A stretch of DNA of 64,000 bases from Mycobacterium colombiense (GTDB lineage Bacteria > Actinomycetota > Actinomycetes > Mycobacteriales > Mycobacteriaceae). Positions 25,019 to 32,248 of the stretch are shown here, piece after piece. Under the pieces are notes generated by a model. That model was not told the origin of the DNA and made no database searches. It saw only the letters and a program-made list of their open reading frames with translations. Position 1 is the stretch's first letter, and each line of letters starts with the position of its first letter. The DNA is taken from positions 62,001-126,000 of the forward strand of contig NZ_MBEI01000006.1 of NCBI RefSeq assembly GCF_001953985.1, given 5' to 3'. The position numbers and the translations under genes were made by a program.

Positions 25019-26206
25019 CTACGCCACACCGAAGAACGTCTTTGCGTTGGTCGACAGCACCTTGCGCTTGGTCTCCTCGTCCAGGCCCTCCGTCGCCTTA
25101 TTGGCGACCTCCATGCTGTGCGGCCAGTTGGTGTCGTTGTGCGGGTAGTCGGTCTCGAACATGAGCTGGTCCTCGCCGACGAGGTCGAGGATGCGGAAGG
25201 CGACCGGATCGCCGAACGTGGAGAACCACACGCGGCCGGGCACTTGGGTGCTCGGTGGTTCGGTCAGCAGCGGGTGGATTCCGCCCCACGCCCGCCGGTC
25301 CTCCCAGACTTCGTCGACGCGCTGCAGGTAGTAGGGGATCCAGCCTGCTTGGGCCTCGGCGAACGCCAGCTTGAGATTCGGGAATTGCCTGAGCTTGCCG
25401 GAGAACAACCAGTCCACCATCGCGATGGTGCAGTTGACCGCCATCAGCGCGCTGGTGACGACATGCGGAGAGTCGGGCGAGGACTTCGTGAGCGATGAAC
25501 TCGATCCGATGTGCAGCATGATGCCGACCTGGTTTCGCTCGCACGCCGCGAAAAACGGGTCCCAATAGCCGCTGTGAATGGACGGCAGATCCAGACGTGA
25601 AGGCAGCTCGGAGAAGCAGATCGCGTGCATGCCACGGGCGGCGACCCTGTCGACCTCCTTCGCCGCGAGCTCGACATCCCACAGCGGGATGATGCCAAGC
25701 GGGATCAGCCGACCGTTCGAGCTGCCGCCCCACTCATCGATCTGGAAGTCGTTGTAGGCCTCCACACACAGCTTGGCGAGCTCCTTGTCCCTGCCATACA
25801 GGAAGCGTTGGCCACAGAAGCGGACAAGCGTGTTGGGGAAGCATGCCGAAGCCTCGATGCCCGCGATGTCCATGTCGGCGAGCCGGTCTGCCGGGCGAAA
25901 GCAACCCGGGCGCATCTCGTCGTAGGTGATCGGGTCGGTGGTGAGCTCGTCCAACTCGTAGCCGGCCGCCGCGCTGATGAGCGGGATCGGGATGACCGCA
26001 TCCTCGTAGTGCCAGATGTCCGCGTCGCGGCCTTCGTCGTCCTCGACGAAAGCGACATCGGAAGTGACGGACGGATCCATCCGCCCGCGGGTGCGAACGA
26101 TCCGCGGTCCGATGTCGCGATATCGCTCGGGCAGCCGGCTGGTCCACAGGTCGGCAGGCTCTACCAAATGGTCGTCCGGCGAGACGATTCGGATGTCTGT
26201 GCTCAA
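25019..26206 (-). CDS. Amidohydrolase-2 family protein
   Basis: 395-residue TIM-barrel protein. Metal motifs are VSPDDHLVEPADLW at the N-terminus, MLHIGSSSSL mid-chain and FETDYPHNDTNWP near the C-terminus. It is paralogous to the 18177 gene product. The frame is open to 26395, but TTG 26206 has GAAGGAG eight bases before it and gives the same N-terminus as its paralogue. It is transcribed divergently from the TetR gene at 26398 across 191 bases, which suggests that regulator controls it. Confidence 0.86.
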   Translation of the reverse strand: MSTDIRIVSPDDHLVEPADLWTSRLPERYRDIGPRIVRTRGRMDPSVTSDVAFVEDDEGRDADIWHYEDAVIPIPLISAAAGYELDELTTDPITYDEMRPGCFRPADRLADMDIAGIEASACFPNTLVRFCGQRFLYGRDKELAKLCVEAYNDFQIDEWGGSSNGRLIPLGIIPLWDVELAAKEVDRVAARGMHAICFSELPSRLDLPSIHSGYWDPFFAACERNQVGIMLHIGSSSSLTKSSPDSPHVVTSALMAVNCTIAMVDWLFSGKLRQFPNLKLAFAEAQAGWIPYYLQRVDEVWEDRRAWGGIHPLLTEPPSTQVPGRVWFSTFGDPVAFRILDLVGEDQLMFETDYPHNDTNWPHSMEVANKATEGLDEETKRKVLSTNAKTFFGVA

Positions 26207-26397
26207 CGCTGACTCCTTCGAGGGGAGGGACTTCAACTCCGAAACCCTGATTCCCGCAGACGAGAATAACCGTTTCCACAATATCGCATGGCCGTGCGTT
26301 CGCCAGCCCCGCACCGGCACGCTTCGGGAGGCCAGCCAACATACCGGTGTAGGTTGATTGGGCGAATCCGCCTGGTAACGCGTATTCTCAAGCAATC

Positions 26398-27198
26398 ATG
26401 ACTGCGAAGAAGCGCCCCGGACAGGACAGCGAAGCCAGCCTCGAGATCGTTGACGCCGACCTCGACGAGATGCCGACGAGCTGGCAGGAACGAACGATAG
26501 AGCGGCGTCTTTCCGCCGCGCGGGCCCGTGCGCTGGCACGCAGCTCGAGATTCCTTGCCACTGCGCTGGAGTTGGTCGAGGAGTCTGGACGCGCCGATTT
26601 CACCATCCAGACTCTCATCGACCGGTCGAACCTGAGCCTGCGCGCGTTCTATCAACACTTCGCGGGCAAGGAAGAGCTTCTGCTCGCGCTTTACGAGAAC
26701 GCCACGAGTCAGTTCATCGAAGCGATCCGCCACGAGGTCGCAATGGCGGATGGTCCGATGGAACAACTCGAGGCGTTCTGTCGGGGATTTCTCTCCCGGG
26801 CGGAGTCATCCGAGGCGATCGGCGGACGGGTGATGACGATCTACAACTTGAGCTTGGAGATTGAGCGGCCTGCCGACTTCGCCAAGATCTGGGAGCCGCA
26901 TCAGAAGCTGCTCACCAAGATCCTCACCGCCTGCTCGCGTGCCGGGTTGATTCGAAAAGATTTGACACCAGCGCAGTTGACGACGCTGCTGAACTCAACG
27001 CTCATTGCCCTCGCCCAAATCGGGGTGTTCCACCTGGGGGTCAAGGGAGCAGAGCTTGCCGAGGACCAGTTATGGGCCTGGTGCAAGCAAGCCCTCACAC
27101 CGCCGGTGGATTCGGCCAAGGCCAAGCCCAAGGCGGTGGCCGCCAAGACTCCGGCGAAGCGAACCACTGCTCGCAAGCCTCGCAAGCTAACGGGGTAG
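26398..27198 (+). CDS. TetR-family regulator with long N-terminal arm and basic Ala/Lys-rich tail
   Basis: 266 residues, longer than typical TetR proteins (about 200). The helix-turn-helix lies at about residues 60-90 (FTIQTLIDRSNLSLRAFYQHF) after a charged arm of some 45 residues. The C-terminal 30 residues are a Lys/Arg/Ala/Pro tail (KPKAVAAKTPAKRTTARKP) resembling the tails of mycobacterial nucleoid proteins. The gene is divergent from an amidohydrolase, and its last 12 bases overlap the convergent acyl-CoA dehydrogenase. Upstream, GAGAAT (26262) and ATTCTCAA (26384-26391) match the island half-site, so autoregulation is plausible. Confidence 0.88.
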   Translation: MTAKKRPGQDSEASLEIVDADLDEMPTSWQERTIERRLSAARARALARSSRFLATALELVEESGRADFTIQTLIDRSNLSLRAFYQHFAGKEELLLALYENATSQFIEAIRHEVAMADGPMEQLEAFCRGFLSRAESSEAIGGRVMTIYNLSLEIERPADFAKIWEPHQKLLTKILTACSRAGLIRKDLTPAQLTTLLNSTLIALAQIGVFHLGVKGAELAEDQLWAWCKQALTPPVDSAKAKPKAVAAKTPAKRTTARKPRKLTG

Positions 27199-28347
27199 CC
27201 CCAGCCCGCGCTGGGCGATTATGGAGCGCTGAACTTCGCTTGTGCCCGCGTAGATCGTGGTGCCCAACGCGAACCGCATGAGATATTCGAAGCGGCCTTG
27301 CTCCCGGGCCGTCGGCTCGAAGTAGCTTCGCGCCGCGTCCGGCCCTACCAGTTCCATGACGTCCTGGCTGGCCCGCACGAGTGCTTCGGTGCTGAAAACC
27401 TTCGACATCGGTCCCTCCGCTACCGGGTTCTGGCCGGTCTCGGTCATCCAGACGCAGCGATGCAGGAGCAGCCTCGAAACCTCGTCTTCCATTGCCACCC
27501 TGGCGATTCGCCGCCGAACGTCTGTGTTGGCGAGCTGAAGCGAACCGTCGTCGGCTTCAGTGGTCGCGGCCCAATGCTCGACGTGCTGCAGCAGCCGAGA
27601 AATATGCGGCCCCCATCCGGATGCGTGTTCGTCTTGCAGCGACAACCCCATCACCTGCCAGCCGGCGTCGACATCGCCGACGCGCCACTCGTCTGAAACG
27701 CGGACGTCGCTGTAGAACGTGATGTTGGTGCGTTCGCCAGAGAGCGTCCATACGGCCTGGGCTTCGAATCCCTCGGAATCGAGCGGGACGAGGAACATGG
27801 TGAGTCCCTTGTGCTTGGGCTTGTCGGGACTCGTGCGTGCCAGCAGGAACACGTAATCGGCGATGTGACCGTTTGTGGTGAACATTTTGGAGCCGTTGAT
27901 AACCCATTCGTCGCCCTCGCGCACGGCCCTTGTGGTCGCCGCCGCGACATCCGAGCCGCATTCGGGTTCGGTGAACCCCAGTGCGATGGTGATATCGCCT
28001 TTCATCGCACCGCCGAGAATGCGGTCCTTCATCTTCGGCGTGCCAACGGCTCGGATGATCGACGCCACCATTCGAGTGGTCTCCGACAGGTACATGGGCG
28101 CTTCCGCTCGCATGAGTTCCTCTCGAAGGACCTGCTCGTCCCATGCATCGCGGTTCTGGCCGCCGAATTCGGTAGGCCAGCTCGGGGCGAAATAACCTTC
28201 GTCCACCAGCCCCTTGGCGAAATCGTCGTCGTGGGAAACGCCGCTGCGGTAGATCCGCTCCTCGGACTCGGACGTGATCACTTTCGCAAGGTAGCCGCGT
28301 ACTCCGTCGCGGTATGCCGCGGTGTTGGCGTCGAGCTGAAAGTGCAT
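27187..28347 (-). CDS. Acyl-CoA dehydrogenase, long subunit of a divergent pair
   Basis: 386-residue acyl-CoA dehydrogenase with GFTEPECGSDVAAATTRA and WVINGSKMFTTNGHIADY as flavin-contacting segments. Near the C-terminus the usual YEGT base motif is YAGTSEVQ (Ala367), so the catalytic base must lie elsewhere. The short acyl-CoA dehydrogenase gene at 28452 is transcribed away from it through a shared palindromic promoter. Mycobacterial steroid dehydrogenases such as ChsE1-ChsE2 are alpha2beta2 heteromers of two unlike subunits, and this pair may be similar. Confidence 0.88.
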   Translation of the reverse strand: MHFQLDANTAAYRDGVRGYLAKVITSESEERIYRSGVSHDDDFAKGLVDEGYFAPSWPTEFGGQNRDAWDEQVLREELMRAEAPMYLSETTRMVASIIRAVGTPKMKDRILGGAMKGDITIALGFTEPECGSDVAAATTRAVREGDEWVINGSKMFTTNGHIADYVFLLARTSPDKPKHKGLTMFLVPLDSEGFEAQAVWTLSGERTNITFYSDVRVSDEWRVGDVDAGWQVMGLSLQDEHASGWGPHISRLLQHVEHWAATTEADDGSLQLANTDVRRRIARVAMEDEVSRLLLHRCVWMTETGQNPVAEGPMSKVFSTEALVRASQDVMELVGPDAARSYFEPTAREQGRFEYLMRFALGTTIYAGTSEVQRSIIAQRGLGLPR

Positions 28348-28402
28348 GGATCAGAACCAATCTGTCTCACAGCGGGGCCGGGGGCGGCATGCGCGATAAT
28401 GC

Positions 28403-28422
28403 TACTCTCATTTGTGAGAGTA
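28403..28422. promoter_or_regulatory. Perfect 8-4-8 inverted repeat between two acyl-CoA dehydrogenase genes
   Basis: TACTCTCA, four bases, TGAGAGTA, located 56 bases from the minus-strand start (28347) and 30 bases from the plus-strand start (28452). It is well placed to repress both subunits of the putative heteromeric dehydrogenase together. The half-site TGAGAG is one base from the TGAGAA found at 7089 and 30435, but the arms face the opposite way. Confidence 0.62.
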
Positions 28423-28451
28423 ACCATATCCGCATGTGATAGGACCTGAGT

Positions 28452-29471
28452 GTGGACTTGAGCCTTTCGGGCGAACAGGGTCAGCTCGTCGACTCCTTTG
28501 CCGCGATGTATGCGCGCGAGTCGACGTCTGAGCGGGTGCGGGCCGCGGAGCCCTTGGGTTTCGATTCCCGGCTGTGGAAGGCACTGCTGGAGACCGGTGT
28601 GGTGCAGATGGCCGTCGGCGAAGCCGCCGACGGATGGGGTGCAACCGAGCTCGAATTGGCCTTGATCGCTGAGCAGTACGGTCGGGCGGTCGCCTCCGCC
28701 CCCGTCATCGAGGCCCAAGTCGCAGCCAGGCTGCTCGCCGGGTCTGGTAACACCGGCGCGGGTCTGCTGGCCGATGCGATGGCGGGTTACAAGCTCGTCA
28801 GCTTTGCGCCGCGCGTCGCGCGTGACCGCGTACTCGGGCTCGTACCCGCCGGGGCCGTGGCGGATGCGGTGGTGGCGCTGTTGGGCGAGCGGCTGATCGC
28901 GGTGCCGCTCGGCGAGAACCGTCGCCTTGTGCAGAATCTCGGGTCGCTTCCGCTGGCCGACATCACGGTCGACGACGACGTCGTGGTTCTTGCCGAGGGA
29001 GACGATGCGAGGCGGATGTTCTCCGATGCACTGGATCTGTGGCTCACGCTGACCGCTTCGGCTCTCGCGGGCGCGGCGAAGAAGGCCGTCGAACTGGGTG
29101 TGGACTACGCCAAGCAACGACATGCGTTCGGGAACCCGATCGGATCTTTTCAGGCGGTGTCTCATCCGTTGGCGGACAGCGCCACTGCGGCCGACGGCGC
29201 GCTGTTGCTGGCGTTCGAGGCGGCGTGCGCGTTCGCCGACGAGCCCCAGCGCGTCACTGAGTTGGCAGCCATGGCATTTGCGTTCGCATACGAGACGGCG
29301 CGCGACGCGACACAGCGCAGCCTGCATATCCATGGTGGCTACGGATTCTCCATGGAAGGTGACATCCAGCTGTACTACCGCCGGGTCCGGGGGTGGGCGA
29401 TGGTGTATGGCGAATCGGCCGTTGCCCTCGACCGCCTCGCGGACGCGCGCTACGGAGCCGTGGCGAATTGA
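28452..29471 (+). CDS. Acyl-CoA dehydrogenase, short subunit
   Basis: 339-residue acyl-CoA dehydrogenase-fold protein with GTG start and AGGA ribosome site. It has the N-terminal helical domain, a degenerate beta domain lacking the normal TEPxxGSD flavin motif, and the C-terminal YAKQRHAFGNPIGSFQ and HIHGGYGFSMEGDI segments. It is shorter than the usual 380-400 residues, as in the small subunits of heteromeric actinobacterial dehydrogenases. It probably pairs with the divergent 27187 product. It converges with the crotonase gene at 29476, 4 bases apart. Confidence 0.87.
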   Translation: MDLSLSGEQGQLVDSFAAMYARESTSERVRAAEPLGFDSRLWKALLETGVVQMAVGEAADGWGATELELALIAEQYGRAVASAPVIEAQVAARLLAGSGNTGAGLLADAMAGYKLVSFAPRVARDRVLGLVPAGAVADAVVALLGERLIAVPLGENRRLVQNLGSLPLADITVDDDVVVLAEGDDARRMFSDALDLWLTLTASALAGAAKKAVELGVDYAKQRHAFGNPIGSFQAVSHPLADSATAADGALLLAFEAACAFADEPQRVTELAAMAFAFAYETARDATQRSLHIHGGYGFSMEGDIQLYYRRVRGWAMVYGESAVALDRLADARYGAVAN

Positions 29472-29475
29472 ACGG

Positions 29476-30387
29476 CTATTGCGCCTCGGCACGCACTCGG
29501 TCTTTGACCGAAAGGACTATCGGGGGAGCGGCTCGCCAATTCGGCACTCCCTGCTCCTCGCCGGCGGTGGCACGCTTGTCATCCCGTACGCCGACCCAGT
29601 GTGAGTGGTTCAGCTGGTGCAGGGTGAAGCAGGACTGCAGGGCGTTGTAGAAACCCATGTTGTCCACGGACTGGTTGACCGACTCCTTGATGAGCAGAGC
29701 GGCCATCGTCGGCACCGTGGCGATGCGCCGCGCCATTTCGAGTGTGCGGTCGGATAACTCCTCTCTTTTGAAGATCTTGCTGACCATGCCGAGTCGGTAA
29801 GCCTCCTCGATGTCGATCGCATCGCCGGTCAGCATCAGTTCCTTGGTGCGACGGGGGCCGAACTCCCATGGGTGCCCGAAGTACTCCATGCCACACATTC
29901 CGAGCCGGGTGCCGACGACGTCGGCGAAGCGCACCTCTTCACTTCCCACGATCAAGTCGCATGCCCAGATCAGCATCAGGCCTGCAGAGAACACATCTCC
30001 GTGGACCTGCGCGATCGTGATCTTGCGCAGGTTTCGCCAGCGCAGGTTGTTCTGGAAGAAGTAGTGCCACTCCTGCAGCATGATCTTCTCCGCGCCCTCG
30101 CGGGTCCCGCCGTTGATGGCCGCTGTCGGGTGCTGGCCCGGTCCGGGGGTGAACTCGGCGCGGGCCTGCTTGGAGCCGATGTCATGGCCAGAGGAGAACA
30201 TGGGACCCTCGCCGGCGAGGATGACGACGCGGACGGTGTCGTCGGCCTCAGCGCGGGTGAAGGCATCGTCGAGTTCGACCAACATGCCGCGGTTTTGCGC
30301 GTTGCGTTGCTCCGGTCGGTTCAACGAGATTCGGACGATCTGGCCGTCGTCGAACGTCTCCCACTTCAAGAACTCGTAATCGCTCAT
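29476..30387 (-). CDS. Atypical crotonase-fold protein
   Basis: 303 residues, about 40 longer than most crotonases. The oxyanion motif is VHGDVFSAGL. The hydratase glutamate positions are Met138 and Val158, and the active-site loop carries MCGMEYFGHPWEFGPRR with Glu168, His172 and Glu175. A segment at about 72-115 (QARAEFTPGPGQHPTAAI onward) is an insertion in the CoA-binding loop. ATG 30387 has GGAGGAG upstream; a TTG 12 bases earlier overlaps that site. It is divergent from the DapB-like operon across a TGAGAA palindrome. Confidence 0.86.
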   Translation of the reverse strand: MSDYEFLKWETFDDGQIVRISLNRPEQRNAQNRGMLVELDDAFTRAEADDTVRVVILAGEGPMFSSGHDIGSKQARAEFTPGPGQHPTAAINGGTREGAEKIMLQEWHYFFQNNLRWRNLRKITIAQVHGDVFSAGLMLIWACDLIVGSEEVRFADVVGTRLGMCGMEYFGHPWEFGPRRTKELMLTGDAIDIEEAYRLGMVSKIFKREELSDRTLEMARRIATVPTMAALLIKESVNQSVDNMGFYNALQSCFTLHQLNHSHWVGVRDDKRATAGEEQGVPNWRAAPPIVLSVKDRVRAEAQ

Positions 30388-30434
30388 TGTCTCCTCCAAG
30401 GTTCTTCTGATGCGGCAATGGTGTTATCAATATC

Positions 30435-30452
30435 TGAGAAGGTATGTTCTCA
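30435..30452. promoter_or_regulatory. Inverted repeat TGAGAA/TTCTCA in divergent promoter
   Basis: TGAGAA, six bases, TTCTCA: a perfect 6-6-6 dyad between the crotonase (start 30387) and DapB-like (start 30486) genes. Imperfect symmetry extends outward on both arms. It uses the same half-site as the 7089-7110 palindrome with a different effective spacing. Its position over the probable promoter of both genes supports an operator role. Confidence 0.58.
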
Positions 30453-30485
30453 CAGATCAGGGTGGGTCAATCGGGAAGGGCGTGG

Positions 30486-31598
30486 ATGACGGACTGCCAA
30501 CGTAGACCGCGGGTGATTCTCTGGGGTCCCGGTCAAGTCGGGGTAGGCGCTTTGCGCGCGCTGATCGCCCATCCGGGGTTGGACCTCGTGGGCGTCGTCG
30601 TGCACGCCAAGGCCAAAGAGGGCAAGGATGCGGGCGATCTGTGCGGAATGCCGGTGACCGGCGTCATCGCCACCCGTGAGGTCGATGCCGCACTGGCTCT
30701 CGACGCCGACGTGGTCGCCTACTTTGCGTCTGGGGACTACCGGTATCACGAGGCTGCGCAGGACATCGCCCGCTGCCTGCGCGCAGGGAAGAACGTCGTA
30801 TGTACGTCGCTGGTGCCGATGTGTTATCCACCCGCCGCCGACAAGCAGACCGTCGATCTCATTTCGGCGGCGTGCGAGGAGGGCGGCACGAGTTTCTTCA
30901 ACAGTGGCGTTGATCCCGGCTGGGCCAACGATGTTATCGCGTTGACGATGACGGGATTCAGCAGCCGAGTCGACACCATCACCATGCTCGAGATACTCGA
31001 TTACGGCCCCATCAACCAACCCGACATCATGTTCGACTTCATGGGATTCGGCCACCCGCCAGACCATCCGGCGCCGTTGTTCGACACCGCGCGCCTCGCC
31101 GCGTTGTGGGCGCCGATCGTACATCTGGTAGCCGACGGCGTCGGCTTGCCGCTCGACCGCGTCGACACCACCATCGAAAAGTGGCTGGCGACAGAGCGGT
31201 ACGAAGTGGCGTCGGGATGGGTCGAGCCAGGCACGATGGGCGGGATGCGATTCAAGCTCGCAGGAACGGTCGACGATGAGGAGCGGGTGGTGCTAGAGCA
31301 CATCACCCGCATGGGCGAAGGGTCGGCTCCGGAGTGGCCGCGGCATCCGTCGCCGCACGGTGGTTACCGCGTAATTGTCGACGGCCTACCCACATACACG
31401 GTTGACGTTGAAATGCACGGACGGGGAAACAATATGCGGGGGCTGACGTATGCGACTGTGATGCGGGAACTCAATGCGATTCCGGCAGTCATCGCAGCGC
31501 CACCGGGTCTCCTGTCGACGCTGGATCTACCGCTTATCACCGGCCCGGTCCGCGGCGGGACTTGGCAGGGCGTGCTGCCCGCGACGGCGAAGTCATGA
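30486..31598 (+). CDS. DapB-like NAD(P)H-dependent dehydrogenase
   Basis: 370-residue Rossmann-fold oxidoreductase similar to dihydrodipicolinate reductase and 2,4-diaminopentanoate dehydrogenase families, with VILWGPGQVGVGALRAL at the N-terminus and NSGVDPGWANDV in mid-chain. ATG 30486 (GGGAAGGG upstream) is preferred over ATG 30444, which lies inside the 30435-30452 palindrome. It overlaps the nitroreductase gene by ATGA. DapB itself is about 245 residues, so this is not the lysine-pathway enzyme. Its substrate is unknown, perhaps a keto or amino acid derivative. Confidence 0.83.
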   Translation: MTDCQRRPRVILWGPGQVGVGALRALIAHPGLDLVGVVVHAKAKEGKDAGDLCGMPVTGVIATREVDAALALDADVVAYFASGDYRYHEAAQDIARCLRAGKNVVCTSLVPMCYPPAADKQTVDLISAACEEGGTSFFNSGVDPGWANDVIALTMTGFSSRVDTITMLEILDYGPINQPDIMFDFMGFGHPPDHPAPLFDTARLAALWAPIVHLVADGVGLPLDRVDTTIEKWLATERYEVASGWVEPGTMGGMRFKLAGTVDDEERVVLEHITRMGEGSAPEWPRHPSPHGGYRVIVDGLPTYTVDVEMHGRGNNMRGLTYATVMRELNAIPAVIAAPPGLLSTLDLPLITGPVRGGTWQGVLPATAKS

Positions 31599-32248
31599 GC
31601 GAGCAAGCTGTCCCCCGGACATCGGCCGACCTGTGGGAGGTCATGCACACCGCGTCCAGCGTGCGGCGGTATCGCGACGAACCCGTCTCCGACGAGCTCA
31701 TCGACACATGTCTCCGTGCGGCGAGCTGGGCTCCGTCCGGAGGCAATCAGCAGCCATGGAAGTTCGTGGTCCTGCGATCGGCGAACTTGCGCGACGTGAT
31801 CACGGCCGCGGCCCACAAGACATGGGACGTGATGACCGAGTTCTACTCGATCTCGCTGCCTGACAACGACACTGACGACCCCAAATCGCGCGTACTGCGA
31901 ACAATGGCCGAACACATGAGAGTTGGTGGCGCGGCGCCCGTCCTGGTGCTGTTCTGCGTCCAGCCGCAACGAGGCACCACCGAACTACAGCAGGGCGGCT
32001 CGATCTTTCCGGCGGTGCAGAACTTCCTTCTGGCCGCCCGCGCGCAAGGACTTGGCGCGGCGATCACCCTGTGGCACGGGTCCTGCGAGAACGAGCTGCG
32101 GTCGATGGTCGGAATTCCTGACGACTGGAAGATCGCGACCCTGCTGACGGTGGGCTGGCCGCGCGGCCGGCACCACGCCGTGCGCCGCAAGCCGCTATCC
32201 GAGGTGGCGACGATAGATCGCTGGGACTCGCCCTGGCAGACCGGGTGA
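31595..32248 (+). CDS. Nitroreductase-family FMN oxidoreductase
   Basis: 217-residue flavoprotein with the FMN-binding N-terminal TASSVRRYRDEPV and the WAPSGGNQQPWKFVVL segment, followed by the VQNFLLAARAQGLGAAI helix typical of NfnB-like enzymes. ATG overlaps the previous stop, and the frame before it is a shadow of the DapB-like gene. It ends in a GTGA overlap with a ligase gene. In a CoA-ester pathway such enzymes may reduce or dehydrogenate conjugated carbonyl intermediates. The precise role is open. Confidence 0.88.
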   Translation: MSEQAVPRTSADLWEVMHTASSVRRYRDEPVSDELIDTCLRAASWAPSGGNQQPWKFVVLRSANLRDVITAAAHKTWDVMTEFYSISLPDNDTDDPKSRVLRTMAEHMRVGGAAPVLVLFCVQPQRGTTELQQGGSIFPAVQNFLLAARAQGLGAAITLWHGSCENELRSMVGIPDDWKIATLLTVGWPRGRHHAVRRKPLSEVATIDRWDSPWQTG

